Assembly (NCBI RefSeq): GCF_000379065.1
Contig: NZ_KB900614.1
Span: 3,938,133-4,002,132 of the forward strand
Source: Salinispora mooreana
Lineage (GTDB): Bacteria; Actinomycetota; Actinomycetes; Mycobacteriales; Micromonosporaceae
Length of the DNA stretch: 64,000 nt
Reading direction: 5' to 3'
Shown here: one piece after another, positions 7,746-16,500 of the stretch
Numbering within the stretch: position 1 is the first letter of the stretch
Layout of the letters: the number at the start of each line of letters is the position of its first letter
Position numbers and translations under genes: made by a program
Notes under the pieces: generated by a model
Seen by the model: only the letters and a program-made list of their open reading frames with translations
Database searches by the model: none
What the model was told of the DNA's origin: nothing

Positions 7746-9083
7746 TCAGCGCATTCGGGAGACGATGCCGGTGTCGTAGTCACCGGAGAGGAACTCCGGG
7801 TTGTCCAACAGTTCGGCGAAGAAGGGCAGATTGTTCTTCGGCCCGGCCAGCTGGAACTGCGCCACGGCGGCCCGCGCCCGACTGATCGCTTCGGCGCGGT
7901 CCACGCCACTGACGATGAGCTTGGCCATCAGGCTGTCGTAGAACGGGGTCACCGTGTTACCGGCGACATACCCCGAATCGACACGGATGCCCTCGCCCGT
8001 CGGTTCGGTCCAGGTGGTGATCGCCCCCGGCCCGGGCAGAAAACGCTTCGGGTCCTCGGCGTTGACCCGCAGCTCGATCGCGTGCCCGCGCGGCGCCAAG
8101 GCATCCGGGTCGAACGTCGGCGGCAGCCCAGCGGCCACCCGGAGCTGCTCCTCGACCAGGTCAACCCCGTAGACCAGCTCGGTGACCGGATGCTCAACCT
8201 GTAGCCGCGTGTTCATCTCCAGGAAGAAGAACTCACCGGTGGTGGGGTCGAGCAGGCATTCCACCGTGCCGGCGTTGCGGTAGCCGACCGCCTCGCCCGC
8301 CCGCACCGCCGCGGCCAGCAGACGGGACCGAAGCTCCGGGGTGACTGCCGGGGAGGGGGACTCCTCGACGAGCTTCTGGTTTCGTCGCTGCACCGAGCAC
8401 TCGCGCTCGCCGAGCGCCACCACCCGGCCGTCGGCCAACCCGAGAATCTGCACCTCGACGTGGCGCACCCGCGGGAAATACCGTTCGATCAGGACGGAGC
8501 CGTCCCCGAACATCCGCTCGGCGAACGCGCGCACCTTGTCATACTCGGTGCGGAGCGCGGCCTCGTCGGTCGCGATTCCCATGCCCATGCCACCCCCGCC
8601 AGCGGCTGCCTTGACCATCACCGGATAGCCGATCTCCGCCGCCGCGTTGACCGCCGCGGTAAGGTCCGCCGCCGGTTCCGTGGTGCCCGGTGCGACCGGC
8701 ACCCCGGCCGCCGCCATCAGATTCCGGGCATTGATCTTGTCGCCCATCGCGATGATCGCGTCTGGACCGGGCCCGACCCAGAGCAGACCGCTCGCCACGA
8801 CAGCCTGCGCGAAGTCGGCGTTCTCCGACAGGAAGCCGTAGCCAGGGTGGATCGCCTGCACGCCGGTCGACTGTGCGGCGGCGAGGACAGCCTCGACGTT
8901 CCGGTAGCTCTGCGCCGGGTTCGCCGGACCAACACAGACCGCCTCGTCGGCCTCGGTCACAAACGGCAGGCCGGCATCCGCCTCCGAGTGCACCGCCACC
9001 GCCCGGACACCGAGCCGCTTCGCAGTACGGATAATCCGGCGGGCGATCTCGCCCCGATTGACGACCAACAGTGACTCGATCAT
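7746..9083 (-). CDS. Biotin carboxylase subunit (BC domain only)
   Basis: This is a 445-residue ATP-grasp biotin carboxylase, which carboxylates biotin with bicarbonate and ATP. The BC N-lobe (VVNRGEIARRIIRTAKRLG), the glycine-rich ATP loop KAAAGGGGMGMG, and the MNTRLQVEHPVTE catalytic segment are intact. The protein stops at YDTGIVSRM, the end of the BC fold, whereas methylcrotonyl- and propionyl-CoA carboxylase alpha subunits usually continue about 200 residues to a biotinyl domain with an MKM lysine. No such motif follows in any frame before mvaB, so biotin carrier protein must come from elsewhere. The ATG at 9083 has GGAGGAAAC directly upstream, which rejects a longer start at 9128. Confidence 0.9.
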   Translation of the reverse strand: MIESLLVVNRGEIARRIIRTAKRLGVRAVAVHSEADAGLPFVTEADEAVCVGPANPAQSYRNVEAVLAAAQSTGVQAIHPGYGFLSENADFAQAVVASGLLWVGPGPDAIIAMGDKINARNLMAAAGVPVAPGTTEPAADLTAAVNAAAEIGYPVMVKAAAGGGGMGMGIATDEAALRTEYDKVRAFAERMFGDGSVLIERYFPRVRHVEVQILGLADGRVVALGERECSVQRRNQKLVEESPSPAVTPELRSRLLAAAVRAGEAVGYRNAGTVECLLDPTTGEFFFLEMNTRLQVEHPVTELVYGVDLVEEQLRVAAGLPPTFDPDALAPRGHAIELRVNAEDPKRFLPGPGAITTWTEPTGEGIRVDSGYVAGNTVTPFYDSLMAKLIVSGVDRAEAISRARAAVAQFQLAGPKNNLPFFAELLDNPEFLSGDYDTGIVSRMR

Positions 9084-9140
9084 GTTTCCTCCAGCGTCCC
9101 GGGGTCGAACGGAAAGCAAGGGAACCATGCCACCCCGGTT

Positions 9141-9154
9141 ACTGACGAGTCAGT
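9141..9154. promoter_or_regulatory. Inverted repeat upstream of the biotin carboxylase gene
   Basis: A perfect inverted repeat ACTGAC-GA-GTCAGT lies 58 bp upstream of the biotin carboxylase ATG, between it and the tetR stop. Its half-site resembles that of the palindrome at 6452-6475 (CTGAACGA), so the same TetR protein may bind both. This is inference from symmetry and position. Confidence 0.5.
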
Positions 9155-9207
9155 GTGCGGCACAGCCCCTCGATCCAGCCTGCGGCAATCGGGCTCGGGC
9201 CCAGAAC

Positions 9208-9828
9208 TCAGCGGGCTGTCGGTGCCAACAGAGCAGCCAGCGTCGCCCCCCGGAGCAGCTCGGCTCGGCGCTGCCGGTCCACCACGCCACCGAGGAACGG
9301 GGTCGAGTTCATCAGGCCGAAGGCGGCGTGGGCCAGCACCCGCGCCTCGTTGTCGGGCAGGCCCGGGTGTGACGCGGTCAGCACGTTGACCCACTCCTCG
9401 ACGTACAGCCGCTGGAGCCGGCGGATGCGGCGACGCGGTTGATCAGGCAGTCGGTCCAGCTCGTGCAGGTGCAGGGCGATCACCGCCGGCTGGGCCAGCG
9501 CGAAGTCGACATGAAAGTCGATCAGGGACTCCAACGCGGCGCGGGGATCGTCGGGATGGACGGCCGCCCGCTCCCGGCCCCCGGCGAGCAGCCCTTCGCT
9601 GACCGGGATCAATGCGGCGACCAGCATCGCCTCCTTGCCGGCAAAGTGGTGGTAGAGCGCCGGACCGGTCACCCCGGCGGCGGCGCCGATGTCATCCATT
9701 GACACGCCGTGGTAGCCCCGGGCGGCGAAGAGCCCGACCGCGATCTCGAGGATCTCCTCCTTGCGGGACCGACGCCGGCCGCCGCCCACATCGCCGTTCG
9801 CCGCTTTGGGCGACTGCTGCACCGTCAC
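9208..9828 (-). CDS. TetR family regulator of the acyl-CoA carboxylase cluster
   Basis: This is a TetR repressor of about 206 residues. The N-terminal HTH is clear (RKEEILEIAVGLFAARGYHG followed by SMDDIGAAAGVTGPALYHHF), and the helical ligand domain follows. I place the start at the GTG at 9828 because TACGCT lies exactly six bases before it, the leaderless geometry seen at other genes here; the open frame extends nine codons further to a GTG at 9855. It is the first gene of the catabolic cluster. The acyl-CoA ligand is inferred from context and by analogy with other TetR regulators of branched-chain catabolism. Confidence 0.85.
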   Translation of the reverse strand: MTVQQSPKAANGDVGGGRRRSRKEEILEIAVGLFAARGYHGVSMDDIGAAAGVTGPALYHHFAGKEAMLVAALIPVSEGLLAGGRERAAVHPDDPRAALESLIDFHVDFALAQPAVIALHLHELDRLPDQPRRRIRRLQRLYVEEWVNVLTASHPGLPDNEARVLAHAAFGLMNSTPFLGGVVDRQRRAELLRGATLAALLAPTAR

Positions 9829-9871
9829 GGGGAGAGCGTAGTCCGCCGACTCCACCGCGCGCAGTGGCCGG

Positions 9872-9900
9872 GGCCGTGCCTCGGTTCTCGAGGCACGGCC
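9872..9900 (-). terminator. Perfect 12-bp stem terminator
   Basis: GGCCGTGCCTCG (9872-9883) pairs perfectly with 9889-9900 across a 5-base loop. It lies 52 bp past the stop of the SGNH hydrolase gene and just before tetR. There is no T-run, as is common for hairpin terminators in GC-rich actinomycetes. Confidence 0.6.
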
Positions 9901-9951
9901 AGGACAGCAACCAGGAGCGGTGGGCTCGCTCTGGGCGGAGCAGGGGGCCGG

Positions 9952-10719
9952 TTAGTCCGTCAATGGGGTCAGGACGGGGCGTTTGGCGGTGACCGTGTCA
10001 CCAGAACTGCGACCCGTCAGGCGACGCGTGAACCAGGGCGCCAGATGCCGGGTGGCCCAACGGAGGTCGTCGGTGCGGGCCGTCAGCCACGGCTTGGGCA
10101 GCGGACGCTCGGGGACCAGCAGCCACTCCTCGGCACAGCCGACCCCCAGCGCGGTCAACACCTGGGCGGCCACCCGCCGGTGCCCGGCCGAGGAGAGATG
10201 CAGCCGGTCAGTGCTCCACAGCATTGGGTTCAGGTACGTGTCGTCGGCGTACAGGTCGACCAGGATCGCGCCGTGTTGTTCCGCCGTGTCGCCAACCGCC
10301 TGATTGAGTAACTGCACCCGGGGGGCGACCAGCCGCTGCCCGGGCAGTCGCGCCATGACGTCGGCGAAACGGAACAGAACCACGTCGGCCCCGCCTGCGC
10401 GCAGCCGCCCCACCACGTCGTTGAAGCGCGCGATCAGGTCATCCGGGTCGAAGCTTCGCCGCAGCACGTCATTCCCACCAGCCGCGAAGCTGATCAGATC
10501 CGGCTGCATCGCCAACGCCGCGGGAACCTGCTCGTCCACAACCCGAGGAAAGAGCCGACCGCGAATAGCGAGGTTCGCGTACCGGAACTCCGACCCGGCC
10601 TCCACGGCGAGCCGGGACGCCACCAGGTCGGCCCAGCCCCGAAAGCGGCCATCCGGGTATGTGTCGTTCAGGCCCTCGGTGAAGCTGTCCCCGACCGCCA
10701 CGAAACTGCGCCAGCCCAC
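9952..10719 (-). CDS. SGNH/GDSL family hydrolase
   Basis: This is a 255-residue SGNH-fold esterase or lipase. Block I is FVAVGDSFTEG with the nucleophilic Ser near the N-terminus, block II is the NLAIRGR region, block III is AAGGNDV, and the catalytic Asp-x-x-His is in STDRLHLSSAGH. The GTG at 10719 is chosen because GGAGGG lies four bases upstream and the fold begins there; the frame remains open to 11004 but that extension is unlike any domain. No signal peptide is seen, so a cytoplasmic esterase is likely. The substrate is unknown. It is divergent from the CBS-domain gene. Confidence 0.88.
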   Translation of the reverse strand: MGWRSFVAVGDSFTEGLNDTYPDGRFRGWADLVASRLAVEAGSEFRYANLAIRGRLFPRVVDEQVPAALAMQPDLISFAAGGNDVLRRSFDPDDLIARFNDVVGRLRAGGADVVLFRFADVMARLPGQRLVAPRVQLLNQAVGDTAEQHGAILVDLYADDTYLNPMLWSTDRLHLSSAGHRRVAAQVLTALGVGCAEEWLLVPERPLPKPWLTARTDDLRWATRHLAPWFTRRLTGRSSGDTVTAKRPVLTPLTD

Positions 10720-10960
10720 TACACCCTCCAAGGTAGGGAAGGACCCGTGTCTCCGCCTTCGGTGGCGGCGAGCCCCGCCTGAGAAGCGATAGTTTCTCAC
10801 CAATGATGTTTCTACTGGTGCCCCCGGGTCGGGGCCAGGTGATATCGAGGCGATGGGCCGGACCACCGCTGGTCGAAGGGGTGACCACAGAGACAGGTGT
10901 AGTAAGGGGGGAACGGGGAACCGCGTCCCGATCGGGCTGGATCGCTTCCGAAGGAGTCCC

Positions 10961-11386
10961 ATGACCAGTTTCCGGGTCAGTGACGTCATGACAAGGCGGG
11001 TCATCTACCTACCGATGGAGACCACCCTGGATGAGGCTGCACGGGTGATGAGGGAGGCCGACATCGGGGACGTGGTCGCCACCGACGGCGCCACCCTCGC
11101 CGGGGTACTCACGGACCGGGACATCGTGGTCCGGGCCGTCGCCCAGCGGAGCGACCCGGCCCGAACCACCATTGAGTCGATCATCACCCGTCAGGTGGTG
11201 ATGATCGAACAGAACTGCACCACGGGCGAGGCGGCGGCCCTCATGCGAGAACGGGGCGTACGGCGAGTGCTGGTCTGCGACAACGAGCGGAAGCTGGTCG
11301 GCATCGTCTCCCTCGGTGACCTCGCCCAGCGGCTCGACCCCCAGTCGGCGCTCGGCCAGCTCAGCGGGCAGAACCCGACGTCGTGA
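10961..11386 (+). CDS. Two-CBS-domain protein
   Basis: This is a 141-residue protein made of a tandem CBS pair (Bateman module). Domain 1 covers about residues 5-60 (VSDVMTRRVIYLPMETTLDEAARVM, then GVLTDRDIVVRAVA) and domain 2 about 70-130 (RRVLVCDNERKLVGIVSLGDLA). Such stand-alone proteins bind adenosyl nucleotides and act as energy or redox sensors; a partner is not evident here. The ATG has AAGGAG seven bases upstream, which rules out the longer open frame from 10853. It stands alone, followed by the sufE gene 131 bp later. Confidence 0.9.
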   Translation: MTSFRVSDVMTRRVIYLPMETTLDEAARVMREADIGDVVATDGATLAGVLTDRDIVVRAVAQRSDPARTTIESIITRQVVMIEQNCTTGEAAALMRERGVRRVLVCDNERKLVGIVSLGDLAQRLDPQSALGQLSGQNPTS

Positions 11387-11388
11387 CG

Positions 11389-11445
11389 TGGGCACACCCA
11401 CTGCGTCGTCCGCTGGGCACACCCCGCCGTGAGGTGGCCACACCC
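11389..11445. repeat. Three TGG(G/C)CACACCC repeats
   Basis: TGGGCACACCC occurs at 11389-11399 and 11414-11424, with a one-base variant at 11435-11445. They fill the gap after the CBS gene and before the sufE promoter. They may be regulator half-sites or a degenerate minisatellite. Confidence 0.4.
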
Positions 11446-11517
11446 GCCGCCGCGATGTGGGCCCGTTCCGTCGGCACACTGCCCGATCCGGGTTCCGGGC
11501 GCCGGTAGCCTGGCGGG

Positions 11518-11946
11518 ATGCCCGAGATGCCTCCCCGGCTGGTCGAGATCGTGGACGAGTTCGCCACGGCGCCCCGTGACATCGTGCTGGAACTGCTGCT
11601 GGAGTACGCCGACGCCATCAGGCCGTTGCCGTCCGGGCACCCCGGCCGCGCGGAGATGGAGCAGGTCCCGGAGTGCCAGACGGCGCTTTTCCTGCGCGCA
11701 CGCCTGACCCCCGAGGGCCGCGTCGAGGCCGTCTTCGACTGTCCACCCGAGGCGGCCACCACCCGCGCCTTCGCGGGGATCCTCGCCGAGGGGCTCGCCG
11801 GCGCTCGGCCAGCACAGGTGCTGGCCGTCCCAGACGACCTCTACCAGCAGATGGGGCTGGCCCAGGCGGTCAGTCCGCTGCGGATCCGGGGCGGCACCGC
11901 GGTCCTGGCCCGGCTCAAACGTCAGGTCCGGGAACAGACAAGCTGA
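11518..11946 (+). CDS. SufE-like cysteine desulfurase activator
   Basis: This is a 142-residue SufE family protein, which accepts persulfide sulfur from a cysteine desulfurase (SufS type) for Fe-S cluster assembly. The conserved cysteine lies in VPECQT at about residue 52, and the C-terminal QAVSPLRIRGGTAVLARLK region matches the family. A TAGCCT box sits exactly six bases before the ATG, so translation is probably leaderless. The DsbA-like gene follows after 20 bp and is likely cotranscribed, linking the pair to thiol chemistry. No suf genes are adjacent. Confidence 0.9.
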   Translation: MPEMPPRLVEIVDEFATAPRDIVLELLLEYADAIRPLPSGHPGRAEMEQVPECQTALFLRARLTPEGRVEAVFDCPPEAATTRAFAGILAEGLAGARPAQVLAVPDDLYQQMGLAQAVSPLRIRGGTAVLARLKRQVREQTS

Positions 11947-11966
11947 CCACCGGGTTGCCTTCGGTT

Positions 11967-12602
11967 ATGAAGATCGAAATCTACAGCGATCTGGTCTGCC
12001 CCTGGTGCTACCTCGGCAAGCGCCGATTGGAGCGGGCGCTCGCGTCCTACGACGGCGCCGCGACCGTCAGCTACCGACCGTTCCAACTCGACCCGGCGCC
12101 GGTTCCCGAACCGCTGCCGCTGCTGGACGCGCTGGGCGCGAAGTTCGGCGGCCGGGAGCGTGCGCGGCAGATGGCGGACCAGGTGACTCGGGCCGCTGCC
12201 GAAGACGGCATTGAGTTCGACTTCGACCGTGCGCTCGCCGCGAACACCTTCGACGCGCACCGACTGGTCGCCTGGACGACGGAGCGGGACCGGGCCGCCG
12301 AGACGGTCGAGGCGCTCCACCGGGCCCACTTCCGCGACGGCGTCGACATCGGCTCCCGACCGGCGCTGGCAACGATCGCGGGCGAAGTCGGCCTGGACGC
12401 CGTGGCGGCCCATACCTTCCTCGAATCCGACGGGCAGGTAGCCGAGGTCCGCGCACGGCTGGCCGCCGCACGGGAACTCGGCATCACGAGCGTGCCGACC
12501 TACGTCCTCGACGGCAGGTACGCGGTGAGCGGCGCGCAGGATTCGTCAGCCCTGCTCGCCGCCCTTACCGAGGCCCAGCGGCACGCGGCGACCGAGGCCT
12601 GA
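11967..12602 (+). CDS. DsbA family oxidoreductase (FrnE-like)
   Basis: This is a 211-residue thioredoxin-fold protein of the DsbA/FrnE family. The N-terminus reads KIEIYSDLVCPWCYLGKRRL, with a CPWC active site at about residues 11-14. The helical insertion and the C-terminal cis-Pro motif GITSVPTYVLDGRYAVSGAQ complete the fold. There is no signal peptide, so it acts in the cytoplasm, as FrnE does in disulfide exchange or polyketide-linked reactions; the substrate is unknown. The ATG at 11967 begins the first beta strand; the same frame is open far upstream but overlaps sufE. No clear ribosome site is visible, so translational coupling to sufE is likely. Confidence 0.9.
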   Translation: MKIEIYSDLVCPWCYLGKRRLERALASYDGAATVSYRPFQLDPAPVPEPLPLLDALGAKFGGRERARQMADQVTRAAAEDGIEFDFDRALAANTFDAHRLVAWTTERDRAAETVEALHRAHFRDGVDIGSRPALATIAGEVGLDAVAAHTFLESDGQVAEVRARLAAARELGITSVPTYVLDGRYAVSGAQDSSALLAALTEAQRHAATEA

Positions 12603-12643
12603 TGGAGTGCACCGGAACCCGACCAGGGTATCGACCGTCCTGA

Positions 12644-12659
12644 TGTTTCACGTGCAACA
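12644..12659. other. parS-like site (one mismatch)
   Basis: TGTTTCACGTGCAACA differs from the consensus parS TGTTTCACGTGAAACA at one base. It lies between convergent genes, about 25 kb from oriC and 33 kb from parB. ParB binding here is inferred from the motif alone. Confidence 0.6.
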
Positions 12660-12679
12660 ACATTGACGATGACGGCTGT

Positions 12680-12709
12680 CTGGTGGTGCGCGAGCACCGC
12701 CACCACCAG
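12680..12709. terminator. Bidirectional hairpin terminator
   Basis: CTGGTGGTG (12680-12688) pairs with CACCACCAG (12701-12709) across a 12-base loop. It lies between the convergent dsbA-like gene and the 64-residue membrane protein gene, immediately before the latter's stop codon, and could end both transcripts. Confidence 0.5.
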
Positions 12710-12710
12710 G

Positions 12711-12905
12711 TCAGTTCCCGGCGAGGTAGCCCTTCCCCTCCAGCAGCGTCCGATCACGGTGGGCGGCCAACTCCTCGGCCCGCTGGGCCTGGATTCGGCG
12801 CGCCTCCGCCTCCTCCAGAGCGTGCCGGATCGCGAGGCGGATCACTCCGTACAGGAAGACGAACCCTCCGACGTACAGAATCACGGTGGTGACCAGGGTG
12901 AACAT
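12711..12905 (-). CDS. Small single-pass membrane protein
   Basis: This encodes about 64 residues. Residues 3-23 (LVTTVILYVGGFVFLYGVIRL) are a hydrophobic helix, followed by an amphipathic charged helix of about 30 residues rich in Ala, Glu and Arg. I choose the ATG at 12905 because the hydrophobic segment starts there; the open frame to 13505 upstream is shadow-like GC-rich sequence. It resembles the uncharacterised small membrane proteins common in Micromonosporaceae. It is transcribed toward the dsbA-like gene and sits near the ctpI-like pump. No function can be assigned. Confidence 0.6.
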   Translation of the reverse strand: MFTLVTTVILYVGGFVFLYGVIRLAIRHALEEAEARRIQAQRAEELAAHRDRTLLEGKGYLAGN

Positions 12906-13048
12906 GAGGCCACCGTAGGTCTGTCCGAACTGGGTGGGGCGGTGGCCGCGGACGGGTTCCCCCGTACGTGTCCAGCGCCACCACCCGACCCGGCGCAGCC
13001 CGGGAGTGTCGAGGGGTCGCCGGGGGCACTGCACCCCCACCGAGGTGA

Positions 13049-13309
13049 TCAGGCGGTCTCCAACGCCTCTCCGACCCCCTTGGCCAGCCCGGACAGGTGC
13101 TGATCGGCGAGCACGTGGCCAGCGGTCACCACCAACGCCACCGGCCACTCGATGACCTGCAACAGGGTGAGCAGGCCCACACCCGCGTAGTACGCCAGTT
13201 TGTCTGGCGGCGGGACGGCCACCTCCCCCAGTACCGGTACCTCCACTCGGCGGGTAAACGTCTGGATCATGTCCCGACTCCCACTGAGATCCCGGGTCAA
13301 CATACTCAT
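13049..13309 (-). CDS. Small membrane-associated protein divergent from the P-type ATPase
   Basis: This is an 86-residue protein with a single hydrophobic stretch at about residues 38-65 (KLAYYAGVGLLTLLQVIEWP then ALVVTAG). A polar N-terminus with arginines and a proline-rich segment precedes it. The ATG at 13309 has a strong GGGAGGTCGAG sequence upstream. It is transcribed away from the 1488-residue P-type ATPase with 216 bp between the starts, so the two may share a control region. I do not recognise a family; a small regulatory partner of the pump is possible but is only suggested by context. Confidence 0.65.
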   Translation of the reverse strand: MSMLTRDLSGSRDMIQTFTRRVEVPVLGEVAVPPPDKLAYYAGVGLLTLLQVIEWPVALVVTAGHVLADQHLSGLAKGVGEALETA

Positions 13310-13525
13310 CTCGACCTCCCAGAAACGGCGGTGACCGCCCTGGCTTTCCACCGTCGCCGCCCACCATGCCGGTGTGGCCGGTAGAACTTCGCCGCTGGTC
13401 GCGGGCATAACGGACGGCCGGGCGGGAAGTCAGACCGCCGGGACACACGGCGTGGGAGGCGCGATGGCGTACGGAGAGAGCGACACCGGGGGATCGGGCC
13501 GACACGAGTCCCGCCGTACGCCTCG

Positions 13526-16500
13526 ATGATCCCGCTGGGCCGCGGCGCTGGCAACGTGCGCGTGCCGGCCGTGCCCCAGCTGATGGGGCAGGCAGCCCGC
13601 AACCTCGGATCCGCCGCTGCCCGAGCCGCGCGGCTTACCGGGCTGACCCGCCGCCGGGTCTGGTCCCGCTACGGCCGACACCACATCGAGGTGCACGGTG
13701 TCTGCCAGGACGGCGGGGACCGCCTCGCCCGGCAGGTCGAAGCAGCGCTGGAACGCGTACCCGGCGTGAGCTGGGCGCGGGTGAACGCCCCCTCGGGGCG
13801 GGTGGTGGTCGCCGTCGGCTCCCCCGAGCCAAGGCTGCGCGATCTGATCGCCACCGTGGCCCGCGCCGAACGCATCAGCCCACACGAACCGGACCCGGAG
13901 ATCCCACCGCCGCACCCGCCGGAGGAGGGCCCCCGCACCCCCCGTACGCTCGGCGCCCTCGCCTCCGACGCGCTCGGTCTGACGATCTCCGCTGCCACCC
14001 GGATCCTGCCCTTCACCCCCGTGCCGGGTGAGGTCTCCGGCCTCCTCAACGCGGTTGACCTACACCCAAGGCTGCATGCCCTCGCCGACCGGGGAGTACG
14101 CGCTGACCCGCGTGCCGACCTACTCTTCCCGCTGGCCGAGGCGGTGACGCAGGGCCTCGCGGGCGGCTGGACCGGCATCGTCCTGGACAGCCTCCAGCGG
14201 GTGGTGCAGTGGGGCGAGGCGCGGGCCCAACTCGCCGCGTGGACAACAGCCGAACCCCGGCTCACCGGCGCCCCGGGCCGGGCCGCTGCCCCCGTCCTGC
14301 CAGCCGAACGGCCCTGCCCGAAACCGGATGGGCCGGCCGAGACGTATGTGATCCAGATGCTGCACGCCGGCGCGGCAGCAGCCGCCGCCGCGACCCCGGT
14401 CACCGGTCCGAAACGCGCCGCCGCACTCGGCCTCGCCGCGCTTCCGAAGGCCAGCGGCGCCGGCCGGGAGGGGTACGCCGCCCAGCTCGGTAGCCTGCTC
14501 GCGCGGCGCGGCGTCATCGCCATGGACCGCCGCGTGCTCCGCGAGCTCGACCGGATCGACACGCTGGTGCTGGACGCCACGATCCTCGGCTCCGACCGTG
14601 GCGTCCTCACCGACCTGGCGCCACTGGGCGACGCGGAGCTGGGCGAGGTGGGCGCCCGAGCGTTTGCCCTCTTCGACCCGGATCAGCCGGCGGCGGTCCA
14701 GCATGGCGACGGCTGGAGTCTCGGCCCGCTGGACCGCCTCGACGCGGCTGACCCGGGCGGCACCCTGCACAGCGACCGGCTTCGCGCATCTGGCAGCCGA
14801 CTCCTCGGCCTGGCACACGACGGTCGGCTTGCTGCGCTGCTGCGGGTCGAGGACGAGCCGGCCCCCGGCGTGGACCTCCTACCGGCAGCCGCTCGACGTG
14901 CGGGGCTGCGGCTGGTCGTGGCGGACGACGACCCGGGCCGGTACGACTTCGCCGACAGCGTCCTCGCCGGGGGCGCCCAGCTCACCGAAACCGTACGCCA
15001 GCTGCAGCGTGACGGCGCGGTCGTGATGCTGCTCTCCGATGACCGGTGGGCGCTCGCGGCAGCCGACTGTGGCCTCGGCCTGACCACCGACGAGGAGCTG
15101 CCCCCCTGGGGCGCACACCTACTGGTCGGAACCGACCTCGGGACCTCCGCGCTGGTGGTCGAGGCGGCTGGGGCGGCACGCCGGATGACGAGGCAGAACA
15201 TCCGGCTGGGGCTCGGGGGCACCGGTCTCGGGGCGCTGTCCGCACTCACCGCCGCCCGGGAACAGCTCCCGTACCGAACCCAGGCCGCGGTCAATGGGAC
15301 GGCGGCGCTGGCGTTCGCCCACGGCGTGTGGCGGGCTCACCACCTGCCCACGCCGACCGAGGCCCCCGCCGGGCGGGCGTCGGTACCGTGGCACCTGATG
15401 CCGGTGGGGTCCGTCCTTGACGAGCTGGGCAGCAGCTTCGACGGGTTGGATCCGCCGGAGGCCGATCGCCGACGCTCCGACCAGGTCCCCGACGGCGGTC
15501 CGACTCCGACCCTGCTCCGCGCCTTCCTGGACGAGCTGGCCAACCCGTTGACCCCGGTCCTCGCCGCCGGGGCGGTGCTCTCCGCGTCATTCGGATCCCT
15601 GGTTGACGCCGCCCTGGTCAGCGGTGTGGTCGGCGGCTCCGCCCTGGTGGGGGCGGTACACCAACGCAACACCGAACGCTCACTGGCCGAGTTGCTGTCC
15701 CGTACCGCGGTCACCGCCCGGGTCCGGCGGGGCGGTGCCGAGCAGCAGCTACCCGCCGCCGAGCTGGTCCCCGGCGACGTGATCATCCTGGAGCCCGGTG
15801 ACGCCGTACCGGCCGACTGCCGGATCCTCGAGGCCACGGGGTTGGAGGCAGACGAATCCTCGCTCACCGGCGAGTCGTTGCCGGTTGGCAAGACCGACCA
15901 ACCGGTGGCCGCGTCCGACATCGCCGACCGCCATTCGATGCTGTACGAAGGCACCACCGTCGCCGCCGGTCACGGCTCGGGCGTGGTCGTCGCCACCGGT
16001 ACCGACACGGAGGCCGGGCGCAGCCTCAGCCTCGCTCGGCAGGACCGACCCAACGGCGGCGTCGAAGCGCGACTCGGCGGGCTCACCGGCTCGGCGATAC
16101 CGCTCGCGCTCGGATCGGCGGTCGCGGTCGCCGGGGCCGGCGTTGCGCGCGGCGTACCGCTGGCGGAGACCGCCTCAACCGCCGCGAACCTGGCCGTCGC
16201 GTCGGTGCCCGAGGGGTTGCCGTTCCTGGTCAGCGCCGCGCAGCTGGCGGCGGCCCGGCGTCTGGCCGAACGTGGCGCCCTGGTGCGTAACCCCCGCACG
16301 ATCGAGGCGTTGGGGCGCGTGGACGTGCTCTGCTTCGACAAGACCGGAACCCTGACCGAGGGGCGGCTGGTGCTCTCCGGAGTCGGCGACGGTGCTCGGT
16401 TCGCCACCGTGGACCAGCTCGACGACCACCTCCGTATGATCCTCGCGGTCGCGCTGCGCGCCACTCCGGGCGCCGAGGACCCGGAGCAGCTTCCCGAGCA

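Noticed and set aside
13526..13900. An HMA metal-binding domain with CxxC at the pump N-terminus
   Set aside because: The fold is HMA-like, but the metal motif is absent (VCQDGG), so copper or heavy-metal transport is not supported.
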